A stretch of DNA of 64,000 bases from Orientallactaga sibirica (GCA_036365145.1 JAEOAD010000018.1:5784001-5848000); one strand, 5' to 3'; shown: positions 22,811-32,401, counted from the first letter of the stretch. Notes: generated from the letters alone by a model not told the origin. Translations and numbers: made by a program.

Positions 22811-22963
22811 TATTATTTTTTTTTCCCGAGGTAAGGTCTCACTCTAATCCAAGCTGACCTGGAATTCACTATGTAGTCTCAGGCTGGCCTCAAACTCACA
22901 GTGATCCTCCTACCTCTGCCTCCCAAGTGCTGGGATTAAAGGTGTATGCCACCATGCTGAACT
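22811..22963 (-). mobile_element. B1 SINE
   Basis: Minus-strand B1 with a short poly(T)8 tail and CCGAGGTAAGGTCTCACTC. Its head ends CACCATGCTGAACTT. Confidence 0.9.
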
Positions 22964-22973
22964 TGACAGGTTT

Positions 22974-23031
22974 AAAAATTTTTTTTGTTTATTTTTATTT
23001 ATTAATTTGAGAGCTACAGACAGACAAAGAG

Positions 23032-23087
<56 letters not shown>

Positions 23088-23241
23088 AGTGCATCAGGGC
23101 CTCCAGCCACTGCAAATGAACTACAGATGTTTGCGCCACCTTGTGCATCTGGTTTACGTGGGTCCTGGGGAATTGAGCCTCGAACCATGGTTCTTAGGCT
23201 TCACAGGCAAGTACTTAACTACTAATCCATATCTCCAGCCC
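22974..23241 (-). mobile_element. DIP-like tRNA SINE with expanded (GA)n
   Basis: Minus-strand copy whose internal CT run has grown into about 24 pure GA units (23036-23083). It carries the same extra CTCGAACC as the copy at 21846, so the two may share a source subfamily. Confidence 0.9.
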
Positions 23242-23735
23242 TATTGAGAGTTTTTGATGAATAAGCCCACTCTTCTTATTCAGAGAGAAGTGAAGGCTTC
23301 TCTCTGGAGTCTGTGAGTTTCCGGCCATGGGATTCTGACTTGGTTTCCAGTGCCACTATGCACAAGTGTGTACTTCTAGAATGGCTAGTTGATTTTGTAG
23401 CTTGCAGGCTCCCCTGCTTATTTACGCTACTGGTGACCATTACCCCCCAGCAAATCCCACTATGAGGGCTAGCTGGGAGGGAACTAGTTTTCTTCTCAGT
23501 GCCAGTGTAGTATTTCAATGACCCATGACTGCAGCCTGTGGTGTCTTCAGCAATAAGGTCATACCTTTTAGCTCTGGCAGGTAATCAAGTGTTATGGCAA
23601 AGGTCCACATTGTCTTGGGGACCTCATGGGTCTCCCTGACCAATAGCTCACTATGGGGCTAACTCAATTCTGGGCCTGGGATTACTCAACATGAGCCCTT
23701 GGTTTTAGGGTTAAGGTTTTTGGTGATAATCTCTG
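23242..23735 (-). mobile_element. L1 3'-UTR-like sequence
   Basis: Shares TTTAGCTCTGGCAGGTAATCAAGTRTTATGGCAAA with 17437-17470. It is decayed and noncoding. Assignment to L1 rests on its resemblance to rodent L1 3' ends and its neighbours. Confidence 0.4.
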
Positions 23736-24160
23736 AAACAATTGCAGTTGAAACAGCTGCAGCCTCTAGGACCTAAGACTTTCATTTTCCCTGTGCCAAA
23801 CACATTAGTCCACACTTTACATTCAATTTTGCTCAAGTTCTCAGAACACAGGCAGAATCCAGCCAGTCTCTCTACCAGAATATCACACAAAGTGCTTCTA
23901 AACCACTTCCCGACAAAGTCTTCTTTCCCCTCCAAAACCTTATAAGTTGAGCCATCACAGTCCACAGTTCTCTCTACATTGTGGTCTTTCAAATTCTCAT
24001 TATAATGGCCCACCAAGCTCTGCTTATAGCATTGAAAAGGTTCTCTAGTCCAAAGTTCCAAATCCTCCACATTCCTCCCACAAACTAGCTCTAAAAGACA
24101 AAAACCTCACATGGGCAGGTTAATTGCAGCAACAGCTCCATTCCTGACACCAATTTTCTT

Positions 24161-24384
24161 TTTAAAGATTTTATATTTATTTATTTATTTATTTATTTGA
24201 GCAGAGAGACGGAGAGAGAGAGGGAGAGTGAGAATGGGTGGGCCAGGGCCTCCAGCCACTGCAAATGAACTCCAGATGTATGCTCCACCTTGTGCATCTG
24301 GCTTACGTGGGACCTGGAGAATCAAACCGGGGTCCTTAAGCTTCACAGGCATGTGCCTTAACCGCTAAGCCATCCCTCCAGCCC
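24161..24384 (-). mobile_element. DIP-like tRNA SINE with perfect 17-bp TSD
   Basis: Minus-strand copy sitting exactly at the internal/LTR boundary of the MaLR. Flanked by CCTGACACCAATTTTCT at 24144-24160 and 24385-24401. Confidence 0.96.
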
Positions 24385-24546
24385 CCTGACACCAATTTTC
24401 TATTGTATTTATCTTCTTGTTGCTGGGACAAAAAAAAAAATCTGACCCTACCTCAAAACAAAAAAAAACAAAACAACAACAACAACAAAAAAAACCCACA
24501 TCTGATCAGAAGCAGCTCATGGAATGAACAGATTTATTTCCAGCTT

Positions 24547-24692
24547 AATTTTTTTTTTTTTTTGGGTAGGGTCTCACTCCAGACTGATCTGAAATTCACT
24601 ATATAGTCTCAGGCTGGCCTCAAACTCACAGCAATCCTCCTACGTCTGCTTCATGAGCACTGGGATTAAAGGTGTGAGCCACCACGCTCGGC
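24547..24692 (-). mobile_element. B1 SINE
   Basis: Minus-strand copy, T15 tail, with a deletion in the CTAGCCCAGGCTGACC region. It lies within the LTR. Confidence 0.88.
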
Positions 24693-24848
24693 GCAGTTTA
24701 TAGTTTTGAGGGGACACTTACTTCATCATGGTGGGGAAAGCATGGCAAGAGCAGATTAGCTGGGTATCATATCTTGTCACATGGGCAGAAGGGAGCAGTG
24801 AGAGTGAGCTGTCTTGCATTAGCAAGGGGACTAGATTATAAAATCTCA

Positions 24849-25028
24849 AAGTGGGTGTAGTGGCACACACCTTTAATCCCAGCACTTGGGAGGCAGAGGT
24901 AGGAGGATCGCTGAGTGTTTGAGGCTGTTCTGAGACTACATAGTGGATTCTAGGTCAGCCTGGGCTAGAGTGAGACCCTACCTCAAACAAACAAACAAAC
25001 AAACAAACAAACAAACAAACAAATAAAC
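24849..25028 (+). mobile_element. B1 SINE with (AAAC)n tail and 9-bp TSD
   Basis: Plus-strand copy with about nine AAAC units. Flanked by AAAATCTCA at 24840-24848 and 25029-25037. Confidence 0.93.
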
Positions 25029-25299
25029 AAAATCTCAGGCCTGCTCCCAGTAACACACCCCCTCCAGCAAGTATCCACCTCCCAAAGGTTCCACCAGCTA
25101 GGGATCAAATATAAGGTTTAATCACAAATACAAGCAGCTATGGGGGACACGTTTACATTCAAACCACCTCATTTATCTCATAAATTAATGGAAGGAAAAT
25201 AACATAATCATAATAGGTTAAAAAAGACTTAAGGGGGGCCTGGGGAGTTGGCTCACTGCATAAGAACTCTGTGGTAGTTTGAATGTGATTGTATGTCCC

Positions 25300-25422
25300 C
25301 CTGGCCCAGGCTGACCTGGAATTCACTCTGTAGTCTCAGGGTGGCCTCAAACTCACGGCGATCTTCCTACCTCTGCCTCCCAAGTGCTGGGATTAAAGGT
25401 GTGCGCCACCACGCCTGGCTTC
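25300..25422 (-). mobile_element. B1 SINE, 3' end missing
   Basis: Starts abruptly at GGCCCAGGCTGACCTGGAATTC without the poly(T) and GAGGTAGGGTCTC part, suggesting loss of its 3' end when further sequence was inserted or deleted. Confidence 0.85.
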
Positions 25423-25427
25423 GAGAT

Positions 25428-25563
25428 TTTTAAAAACTAATTAATTTATTATTTATTTGAAAGAGAGAGAATGGACATGCCAGGATCTCTAGCCACCACA
25501 AACGAACTCCAGACGCATGTGCCATTTTGTGCCTCTGGATTTTTTTTACGTGAATACTAGGGA
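25428..25563 (-). mobile_element. DIP-like tRNA SINE, head missing
   Basis: Tail, body and ACGTGAATACTAGG remain. The tRNA head is replaced by a B1 fragment. Confidence 0.75.
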
Positions 25564-25641
25564 GCCTTGAACTTACAATGATCCTCCTACCTCTGCTTCC
25601 CAAGTGCTGGGATTAAAGGCATGCACCATCACTTCTGGCTC
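25564..25641 (-). mobile_element. B1 SINE 5' fragment fused to DIP fragment
   Basis: Starts at GAGCCTTGAACTTACAATGATCC and reaches the B1 head. The direct DIP-to-B1 fusion without a TSD suggests deletion or recombination rather than a clean insertion. Confidence 0.75.
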
Positions 25642-26006
25642 CCCTGAGGTATTTTTGATTATGTTTGCAACTTGAGTCTCCAGCAGCCTGTTGGAGGTTG
25701 TCACTGGGGGCAGATTTAAGTCTAGCCCTAAGGTGTATTTAGAGCAGTTTGGAGTTCTGGCTGACTATGTTCCCTGGCTGTTTGGTGGTGTATCTCTGCT
25801 TGGATCTATGGAAGTGAACCAGTTTCTCCCACCATTGATGGTATTTCCCCTGGATTCTGTAAGCCTGAAATCAACCTTTTCTTCCTATAAGCTGCTTGTG
25901 CTCAGATGTTTGTCCAGCAATGTGAAGGTAACTACTCAAGCTCTTACTGAGAAAACGTGAGGACCTAAGTTTGAATCTAAGCATCCTTGTAAAGAGTCAG
26001 GTATGG

Positions 26007-26151
26007 GCTGGAGGGATGGCTTAGCAGTTAAGGTATTTACCTGCAAAGCCAAAGGACACTGGTACTATTCCCTAGGACCACGTGAGCCAGATGCACAAGG
26101 TGGTGCATGCATCTGGAGTTTGCAGTGGCTGGAGGCCCTGTCTGTCTCAAA

Positions 26152-26186
<35 letters not shown>

Positions 26187-26234
26187 ACAAACAAACAGAT
26201 AAATAAATAAAACAAAATAATTAAAAAATAATAA
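26007..26234 (+). mobile_element. DIP-like tRNA SINE with long (AAAT)n tail
   Basis: Plus-strand copy, head GGGCTGGAGGGATGGCTTAGC. The CT run is almost gone, and the tail is over 60 bp of (AAAT)n/(AAAC)n (26149-26215). Confidence 0.9.
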
Positions 26235-26235
26235 T

Positions 26236-26402
26236 ATCTGGGCATGGTGGCACATGCCTTTAATCTCAGCACTCAGGAGGCAAAGGTAGGAGGATTGCTG
26301 TGAGTTTGAGGCCACCCTGAGACTACATGGTGAGTTCCAGGTCAGCCTGAGCTAGAGTGAGACCCTACCTCAAAAAACCAAAATAAATAAATAAATAAAC
26401 AT
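26236..26402 (+). mobile_element. B1 SINE
   Basis: Plus-strand copy inserted at the tail of the preceding SINE, with AAAACCAAAATAAATAAATAA tail. Confidence 0.9.
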
Positions 26403-26424
26403 AAAACTTAAAAAAAAATTTTTA

Positions 26425-26600
26425 AGTTGGGTATGGTTGGCATGTCTATAATCCCAGTGCTGAGGAGGGTGGAGGCAGATGGCAGATGGGGGTCAATGGT
26501 CGGCCACTCTAAGAACAGGAGCTTCAGTTTCAGTGAGAGACTTTCTCAGGGACATATAGCAGAAGAGCAATTGAGAAGGACATCTCACATCTTCCTCTGG
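26425..26600 (+). mobile_element. B4/B1-like degenerate SINE
   Basis: AGTTGGGTATGGTTGGCATGTC, ATAATCCCAGTGCTGAGGAGG and later AGAGACTTTCTCAGG suggest a decayed B4 or RSINE-type element. The 3' limit is unclear. Confidence 0.45.
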
Positions 26601-26612
26601 ACTTTGTATAAG

Positions 26613-26632
26613 CATATATATATATATATATA
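26613..26632. repeat. (TA)n microsatellite
   Basis: About ten AT units next to the poly(T) of a B1. Confidence 0.85.
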
Positions 26633-26806
26633 TTTTTTTTTTTGTTTGTTTGTTTGTTTGTTTGTTTTTCGAGGTAGGGTTTTACTCTAGTCCAGGCTGA
26701 CCTGGAATTCACTATGTAGTCTCAGGGTGGCCTCGAACTCACGGTGATCCACCTACCTCTGCCTCCCGAGTGCTGGGATTAAAGGCGTGTGCCACCATGC
26801 CCAGCT
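26633..26806 (-). mobile_element. B1 SINE with (TTTG)n tail
   Basis: Minus-strand copy whose tail reads (GTTT)6. The head retains GGCGTGTGCCACC. Confidence 0.92.
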
Positions 26807-26829
26807 CAAATAAATATTTTTAAAAAGCC

Positions 26830-27035
26830 AGACACTAGGTGGCACATGGATCTGTAATCCCACCAGCAGCGATGGTAGGTGGAGTCAGGAGAATCCTGAA
26901 GTTCACAGGGCCTTCCCAGTGGCAAACAACAAGAAAAACCCTGTATCAAGCAAAGTGTAAGTAGAGTACCATGCCACATGTGTGCAATGGCATGTGCATG
27001 CTCATACACACACATACATGCATAGACACACAAAT
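26830..27035 (+). mobile_element. B4-like SINE, degenerate
   Basis: GGCACATGGATCTGTAATCCCACC, then GGTGGAGTCAGGAGAATCCTGAAG, a CCCTGTATCAAGCAAAGTG middle and a CA-rich 3' end. The order matches B4 without its tRNA head. Confidence 0.6.
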
Positions 27036-27044
27036 AATTTAAAC

Positions 27045-27235
27045 AAGATTTAATTATGTGTAATCCTCATTTAAATTCACAGAAAACCAGGAATAGGCAG
27101 AATATCTTTTTAACTTGATCAAAGTTACCTACTTAAAATCTACAGCAAACATCAGTATTTACTGAAAGCTTTGCTTCACATCCCAGAAGACCACAATGAG
27201 GACATACCATTTACTGCTCAACTCATCACCAAGAA
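27045..27235 (+). mobile_element. Old L1 ORF2 remnant
   Basis: TAACTTGATCAAAGTTACCTACTTAAAATCTACAGC and CAGTATTTACTGAAAGCTTTGC resemble part of mammalian L1 ORF2. The frame is broken by stops, so no protein is possible. Confidence 0.5.
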
Positions 27236-27548
27236 GAATGGGGTAAGAAGAAAAAGTAAGGAGGGGACATTGGACTGGCCAGGGAGGGTCACAATATTGC
27301 CATCGGGGGTGATATGATTACTAGGCCAAACACAACAGGACCAATAGAGGTAGCAACCAAGGAACAAAGTCTGAAGACACGAGGTCACAGCATTGTCAAC
27401 TGACTCCCAAATCCAGACGCTTAGAACCATACATTTGCATTGTCACAGAGCTGTAGGTCAGGAAGGGGAGCAGCTTGGACTTGGTTGAAGAGTCTGAGCT
27501 GCTGCTGCTTCTCCTTCTTGTTCTTCTTGTTCTTGTTATCTTCCTCCT
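27236..27548. other. Single-copy stretch, nothing recognised
   Basis: Short spacer ending in a (CTT)n-like TTCTTCTTGTTCTTC run near 27503-27545. Confidence 0.45.
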
Positions 27549-27697
27549 TTTTTTTTTTTTTTTTAAAATATATTTTATTTATTTATTTATTTGAGAGAGC
27601 GAGGGAGAGAATCTGGCTTATGTGGGTCCCAGAGAATCGAACCAGGATCCTTTGGCTTTGCAGGCAAACACATTAACCCCTAAGCCATCTCTCCAGG
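27549..27697 (-). mobile_element. DIP-like tRNA SINE with internal deletion
   Basis: The tail/GA part jumps directly from GGGAGAGAATC to TGGCTTATGTGGG, losing about 75 bp of the body. Head and tail are otherwise normal. Confidence 0.87.
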
Positions 27698-27705
27698 CCT
27701 CTTTT

Positions 27706-27842
27706 AGTTTTTTTTCTTGAGGTAGGGTTTCACTCTAGCCCAGGCTGACCTGGAACTCACTCTATAGTCCAGGCTAGCCTTGAACTCACAGCAATCCTCC
27801 TACCACTGCTGGGATTAAAGATGTGCACCATCATGCCTGGCT
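27706..27842 (-). mobile_element. B1 SINE
   Basis: Minus-strand copy with a short tail and several small deletions (CTACCACTGCTGGGATTAAAG). Confidence 0.88.
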
Positions 27843-27974
27843 GAGCTTCTTGAGGTAGAGTTCAGACACTGACTGGGGTTTGGCTACAGAACCTGCCTCT
27901 AAGATGGTGCTGCCCATGCCCTGTGCCCTGACCCGGACCCACTGGCAATGGGAGAGGCCAGTAGCAGTTATGTT

Positions 27975-28406
27975 CCCATTGTTGGTACAAACCACTGATC
28001 AGAAGCAGCTTATGGGAGTAAGGTTTATTTCAGGTTTACAGTTTGGACGGGAAGTTTCAGAATGGCAGAGCAGGCAGCTGGGGCGTCACATGAAGCAGCA
28101 AGGAAATCCAAGTGAGTAGGGCTGGACTAACCCTAAGCCTTCCCTAGCCTCCTGACGGCTCCACCAGCTGGGGACTAAGTAGGAAGCTTAATCACAAACA
28201 TGTGAAGCCTTTAATCCCAGCACTTGGGAAGCAGAGCTAGGAGGATCGCTGTGAGTTTGAGGCCTACTTGGTACTAACAGTGAATTCCAGGTCAGCCTGG
28301 GCTAGAATGAGATGCTACCTCGAAAAACCAAAGAGAGAGAGAAAGAGAGAGAGACCACAAATACTCGAGACTAAGAAGGACATTTTACATTCAAGCCACC
28401 ACAGGA
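27975..28406 (+). mobile_element. MaLR-like LTR fragment
   Basis: Shares CTGATCAGAAGCAGCTYATGG and CTCCACCAGCTRGGGA plus a terminal ACATTYAARCCACC with the LTR at 24400-25173, so it is the same or a sister family. A B1 interrupts it at 28204. Confidence 0.6.
28204..28355 (+). mobile_element. B1 SINE, head truncated
   Basis: Begins at AAGCCTTTAATCCCAGC, missing the GCCGGGCGTGGTGGCGC start. The tail is GA-rich (GAGAGAGAGAAAGAGAG) rather than pure A. Confidence 0.88.
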
Positions 28407-28647
28407 GTCTTGTTTCCTGACAGCAGGAATCTGCTGTCTACTTGTGTATCCTTCTTACTTGTAGCTGGCCTCCTTTGTGCAAGGTGCCCGAGAGACTGAA
28501 TAAGAGGACCCTGCAGTGCCTTCATACCCAAGTCTCAGAACCACATGCTGGGGGGTCTGTCACATCTGATTTATAGGAAGAGAATCACCGCACTCAGGGA
28601 GCGTGGTCTCACTACAGTTGGAATGGCACCTAAGAGTATATGGACGT

Positions 28648-29006
28648 AGTGATGGTTAATCTCTGTTTGTCAACTTGACAGGATTTAGAATCACTATAAA
28701 ACAGATTTGTGGTTGTGTCTCAGGGACTTTCTAGATTAGGTGGGAGGACCCACCCTAACTGTGAGTGGTATCATCCCATGGGCTGGGTTCCTGGTCTTTA
28801 TAAAAAGGAGAAACCAAGCTCATTTAGCATTCATCACTCTCAAGTTCTTGCTTGATGTGACAATGTGACATCTGCTGTCTTCTGACATGCTTTCTCTGCC
28901 ATGCTAGACTGCCCCTCAAAACTGTAAGCCAAAAATAAACCCCTTTCTTCCTTAAGATGTTTCAGGTTATGTGTGTTGGCCTACCAACAAGAAATTAACT
29001 GACACA
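28648..29006 (+). mobile_element. ERVL-type LTR, MLT2-like, diverged
   Basis: Starts TAGTGATGGTTAATCTCTG and has GTCAACTTGACAGG. The polyadenylation region CTGTAAGCCAAAAATAAACC is followed by an end AATTAACTGACACA. The same landmarks occur in the ERVL LTR at 17486, but the body differs. Confidence 0.6.
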
Positions 29007-29159
29007 GGCATGTTTATAATTGTCTCACAAAAATCACTAGTGCTCTTTTGGATCAGTAATAAGGCTGGAATATAAACAAAGAACTAGGAATCCTTGCACA
29101 ATTGTACTAAAATGATATTGTATTTAGGAGTCAATCTTCAAAGGACACGCAGTGTCTTT

Positions 29160-29477
29160 TTTTTTTTTTTTTTGGTTTTTCAAGGTAGGGTTTCACTCTA
29201 GTCCAGGCTGACCTGGAATTCACTATGTAGTCTCAGGGTGGCCTTGAACTCATGGCAATCCTCCTACCTCTGCCTCCCAAGTGCTGGGATTAAAGGCGTG
29301 CGCCACCATGCCCGGCTCACAATAGAATCTAGAGTCCTCTGAGCAAATCCATGTTTTTGTGGCAGCTTGACACATGATGGGTTGAAACAGCAAGTCTTTG
29401 GAAAGGGAAGGCTTTTTGTTTTATTTTTTTCATTTTCTTAAATTAATTAATTAATAAATTTGTGTGTTTGCAAGCAG
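29160..29477. repeat. Copied B1-plus-flank segment, derivative copy
   Basis: Contains a minus-strand B1 (29160-29316) and about 160 bp of flank that, by eye, is identical to 30865-31025, offset 1548 bp. This copy has AATAGAATCTAGAG only on the right of the B1. The matching left target site is absent, so it is probably the daughter. Differences cluster in the first 40 bases of the B1, suggesting the breakpoint lies inside it. Confidence 0.8.
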
Positions 29478-29590
29478 GAGTTCGTTTGCAGTGGCTGGAG
29501 GCCCTGGCATGCCCATTCTCTTCCTCTCCCTCTCTCTCCTTCACTTTCTCTATGTCAAATAAATAAATAAAAATAAGATATTCTAAAAGA
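29478..29590 (+). mobile_element. DIP-like SINE 3' half, inverted relative to its own tail
   Basis: Plus-strand GAGTTCGTTTGCAGTGGC to (AAATA)n. It directly follows a minus-strand DIP tail (TTAATTAATTAATAAATTTG to GTTTGCAAGCAG). Tail and body therefore face each other, as expected from an inversion or template switch. Confidence 0.8.
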
Positions 29591-29593
29591 TTA

Positions 29594-30470
29594 ATGATAC
29601 TTGGGTGGCAAGTTCACTGAGAAAACCTGCTGGAGCTGAGCTGAAAGCCTCCTCCATGTAGACCAGCTGACAGAAAGTTGGAAAAAGCTACACTGCATGC
29701 AGTTCAATGGGAGAGAGAAAACGCCAGTGAAGGTACTCAACAGTGAACACTGCAAGCTTTAAATTTGGCCAGCCAGGCGAAATGAGCCAATGGCTGCAAT
29801 AGTGACATGTCTGTTATGGGGGAAACCAACTGCTTTCTAATTGGACAGGAAGCCCACTCTATGGGAGGGAACATATCTCTCATACTGAAAACGTATGACA
29901 GGGGTAGTCATGATCCTTAAGGGTGTAATGTCTGTTGCTGTCTAGCTAAATGTATATACTATGCTCACCAAACTGCCCAGTAAGCACTTCTTTTAATGTC
30001 CACACCCATATATTAATGCTACTCTGACTTTTTGTTAGAGAAGCTTCTCTTTTCAGATGGTAGCAACCTTGGGATAACTCAGAAGGCACCATGGTGCTGA
30101 GAAGAAGTGACAGAGGAGTGCTGAGCACTGAAACTTCTCAAACCTACCTTCCAAGGTTCAGGGTCCATTGTGGAAGAGGGGGCGGAAAGAATGTAAGAGC
30201 CAAAGGAAGAGTAAGACTCCTTACAACGTGCTCCTCCAGACACAAAATGGCCTGGATATCCATGACCTCACAGTGCCTGACACTACCTACACAAGACCAT
30301 CATAATAGGAGGAAAAGATGATGACATCAAAATAAAAGAGAGACTGATTGAGAGGGGGAGGGGATATGATGGAGAGTGAAGTTTCAAAGAGGAAAGTGGG
30401 GGAGGGAGGGAAGTACCATAGGATATTGTCTACAATTGAAGAAGTTGTCAATAAAAAAAAAATTAAAAAA
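29594..30470 (+). mobile_element. L1-like 3' terminal fragment, copy 2
   Basis: Longest uninterrupted copy of the family also seen at 7531 and 50316. It ends in GTTGTCAATAAAA plus poly(A), a 3' end made by target-primed reverse transcription. No open frame longer than about 80 codons remains. Confidence 0.65.
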
Positions 30471-30499
30471 ATTAAAAAAGAAAAAAGAAAAAGAAAAAA

Positions 30500-30960
30500 A
30501 ATAATGAAAAATGTGATACACCAACTTCAAACTACATTATAAACAAAGAGATTTACAAAGGCATGTTAGATTTTTTTTTAACAAGGAACATCAAAAGGAA
30601 TAAAAATTTCCCTATAGTCATGAAAATATTCTACAAAGATATAGGAATTAAAACCGCATGGCAATGATATTGAAACAGACAATATACCAACAGAATAGAA
30701 TCTATTTTTTTGTTGTTGTTGTTTTTTTCGAGGTAGGGTATCACTCCAGCCCAGGCTGACCTGGAATTCACTATGTAGTCTCAGGGTGGCCTTGAACTCA
30801 TGGCAATCCTCCTACCTTTGCCTCCCAAGTGCTGGGATTAAAGGCGTGCGCCACCATGCCCGGCTCACAATAGAATCTAGAGTCCTCTGAGCAAATCCAT
30901 GTTTTTGTGGCAGCTTGACACATGATGGGTTGAAACAGCAAGTCTTTGGAAAGGGAAGGC
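30500..30960 (+). mobile_element. Old L1 ORF2 remnant, split by B1
   Basis: AACTTCAAACTACATTATAAA, then ATTAAAACCGCATGGCAATG, then ATACCAACAGAATAGAATC are typical of L1 ORF2. The sequence continues after the B1 as AGAGTCCTCTGAGCAAATCC. Frames are destroyed. Confidence 0.6.
30712..30868 (-). mobile_element. B1 SINE with 11-bp TSD
   Basis: Minus-strand copy with a (GTT)n-containing tail. Flanked by AATAGAATCTA on both sides (about 30702-30712 and 30870-30880), so this is the original insertion site of the copied segment. Confidence 0.92.
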
Positions 30961-31025
30961 TTTTTGTTTTATTTTTTTCATTTTCTTAAATTAATTAATT
31001 AATAAATTTGTGTGTTTGCAAGCAG
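30729..31025. repeat. Copied B1-plus-flank segment, parental copy
   Basis: Partner of 29160-29477. It keeps both target-site copies around the B1 and continuous L1 ORF2-like flanks, so it is inferred to be the source. Confidence 0.8.
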
Positions 31026-31031
31026 ATCGAC

Positions 31032-31071
<40 letters not shown>

Positions 31072-31214
31072 AGAGATAATGGGCATGCCAGTGTGTCTAG
31101 CCACTGCAAACAAACTACAGATACATGCACCGTTTTGTGCATCTGGCTTACTTGGGTCCTGGGGAATGGACCTTTGCAGGTAAATGGCCTAACCCCTCAG
31201 CGATCTCTCCAGCT
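30983..31214 (-). mobile_element. DIP-like tRNA SINE
   Basis: Minus-strand copy with an AT-rich TTAATTAATTAATAAATTTG tail and (GA)n at 31033-31074. The head is decayed (CCCCTCAGCGATCTCTCCAGC). Confidence 0.88.
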
Positions 31215-31260
31215 TGTGAAAGTGTTTTAAACACACTGTTATCTAAACACGGGTCTGTGA

Positions 31261-31378
31261 AGCCAGGTGAGCTGGCACACACTTGTGTTTCAGCACTTGG
31301 GAAGTTGAGACAGGAGAATCAAGAGTTCATGAAAGAGTGGGCTACATAGCCTTGTCTTTCAAAACAAAACATAAAACC
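31261..31378 (+). mobile_element. Old B1-like element
   Basis: GCCAGGTGAGCTGGCACACAC, CAGCACTTGGGAAGTTGAGACAGG and a CTTTCAAAACAAAAC tail. It is more diverged than the other B1 copies. Confidence 0.65.
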
Positions 31379-31420
31379 AGGTCTGACAAAAGTGTCATGA
31401 CACTGGTCTGGACAGGGGCT

Positions 31421-31545
31421 TTTTAAAAAATTTCATTTCATTTTATTTTTATTTTCTTTTTTACAATTTCATACATGTATATATAATGTATTTTGATCAT
31501 AATCACCCCTATTACCCTCTCTGCTCCCTCCCACTCCTACTAAAC
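31421..31545 (-). mobile_element. L1 3'-UTR end, antisense
   Basis: TTTCATACATGTATATATAATGTATTTTGATC, then CCCCTATTACCCTC, the complement of a classic rodent L1 3' end with its A-rich tail at the left. Confidence 0.6.
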
Positions 31546-31548
31546 CGC

Positions 31549-31705
31549 TTTTATTTTTTTTTTTTTTTTGAGGTAGGGTCTCACTCTAGCCCAGACTGAC
31601 CTGGAATTCACTATGTAGTCTCAGGGTGGCCTTGAACTCATAGTGATCCTCCTACCTCTGCCTCCTAAGTGCTGGGATTAAAGGCGTGCGCCACCACGCC
31701 TGGTT
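31549..31705 (-). mobile_element. B1 SINE, near consensus
   Basis: Minus-strand copy with T18 and GGCGTGCGCCACCACGCC, keeping CpGs, so probably young. Confidence 0.93.
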
Positions 31706-31749
31706 AAAGTGCTTTTTCATCCCAATTAATCCCCTTCCTCCTTTTCTAT

Positions 31750-31776
31750 TTTTAAAAATACTTTATTTACTTATTT

Positions 31777-31816
<40 letters not shown>

Positions 31817-31958
31817 AGAGAATAGGCATGCCAGGGCCTCTAGCCACTACAAACTCCAGATGCATGCACCCCCTTGTGCATCTGGCTTATGTGGATACTG
31901 GGGAATAAGCCTGGGTCTTTAGACTTCATGCCTTAATTGCTAAGCCATCTCTCCACCC
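31750..31958 (-). mobile_element. DIP-like tRNA SINE
   Basis: Minus-strand copy. Its GA run is 31775-31816, and the CAGGCAAGTGCC part of the head is deleted. Confidence 0.88.
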
Positions 31959-31963
31959 CTATG

Positions 31964-31971
<8 letters not shown>

Positions 31972-32005
<34 letters not shown>

Positions 32006-32148
32006 GTTTTCCATGGTAGGGTCTCACTGTAGCTTAGGCTGACCTGGAATTCAGTATGTAGTCTCAGGGTGGCCTGGAACTCATGGTGATCCTTCTACTT
32101 TTGCTTCCTAAGTGCTAGGATTAAAGGTGTGCGCCACCACGCCCAGCT
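31972..32148 (-). mobile_element. B1 SINE with long poly(T) and TSD
   Basis: About 35 T residues precede the B1. Flanked by CTATGTCTTTTT (from 31959 and from 32149). The long, pure tail suggests a recent insertion. Confidence 0.93.
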
Positions 32149-32401
32149 CTATGTCTTTTTTTGGGGGCAAGTTTACCTTTGTGTAATGGCCATGTCCTGT
32201 CCAGAAGACAGCATTTCATAGTTCTCCTTCCAGTCCTGCTCTTACATTCTTTCTACTCTCTTTCTATTCTCTGAGCCTTGGAAGGGGTGACATAAGCAGT
32301 CCTGTTTAGGGCTGAGCACATAATAATCACTATCAGCACAATATGCAGGCATTGACTTCTAAAAAAATATTTTATTTTTTTAAAATGATTTTTATTTTTT
32401 T

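Larger units (their letters stand above)
23736..25173 (+). mobile_element. MaLR/ERVL-like internal end plus LTR, broken by SINEs
   Basis: 23736-24160 resembles the noncoding 3' internal part of MaLR elements: CCAAAGTTCCAAATCC, then CACATGGGCAGGTTAATTGCAGCAACAGC, then GACACCAATTTTC. The LTR follows (TGTATTTATCTTCTTGTTGCTGGGAC) and ends near CACGTTTACATTCAAACCACC. Three SINEs interrupt it. The 119-codon minus frame at 23711-24070 is inside this element and is not called as a gene. Confidence 0.55.
25270..25938 (+). mobile_element. MaLR/ORR-like LTR, broken by SINE fragments
   Basis: Begins TGTGGTAGTTTGAATGTGATTG and ends AAGGTAACTACTCA. It has CTGTAAGCCTGAAATCAACC before a polyadenylation-like region, the usual 3' layout of rodent MaLR LTRs. 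Flanking AACTC/AGCTC could be a decayed 5-bp TSD. About half its length is SINE insertions (25300-25641). Confidence 0.6.
25234..26005 (+). mobile_element. ID/B4-type tRNA SINE head, split by an LTR
   Basis: Left part GGCCTGGGGAGTTGGCTCACTGCATAAG (25238-25265) and right part CTTACTGAGAAAACGTGAGGACCTAAGTTTGAATC (25943-25977) together form a tRNA-like ID/B4 head. The LTR between them makes this the oldest layer of the nest. Confidence 0.6.

Noticed and set aside
23711..24070. 119-codon minus frame
   Set aside because: Falls within the MaLR-like internal region on the opposite strand to the element. No viral or host domain recognised.
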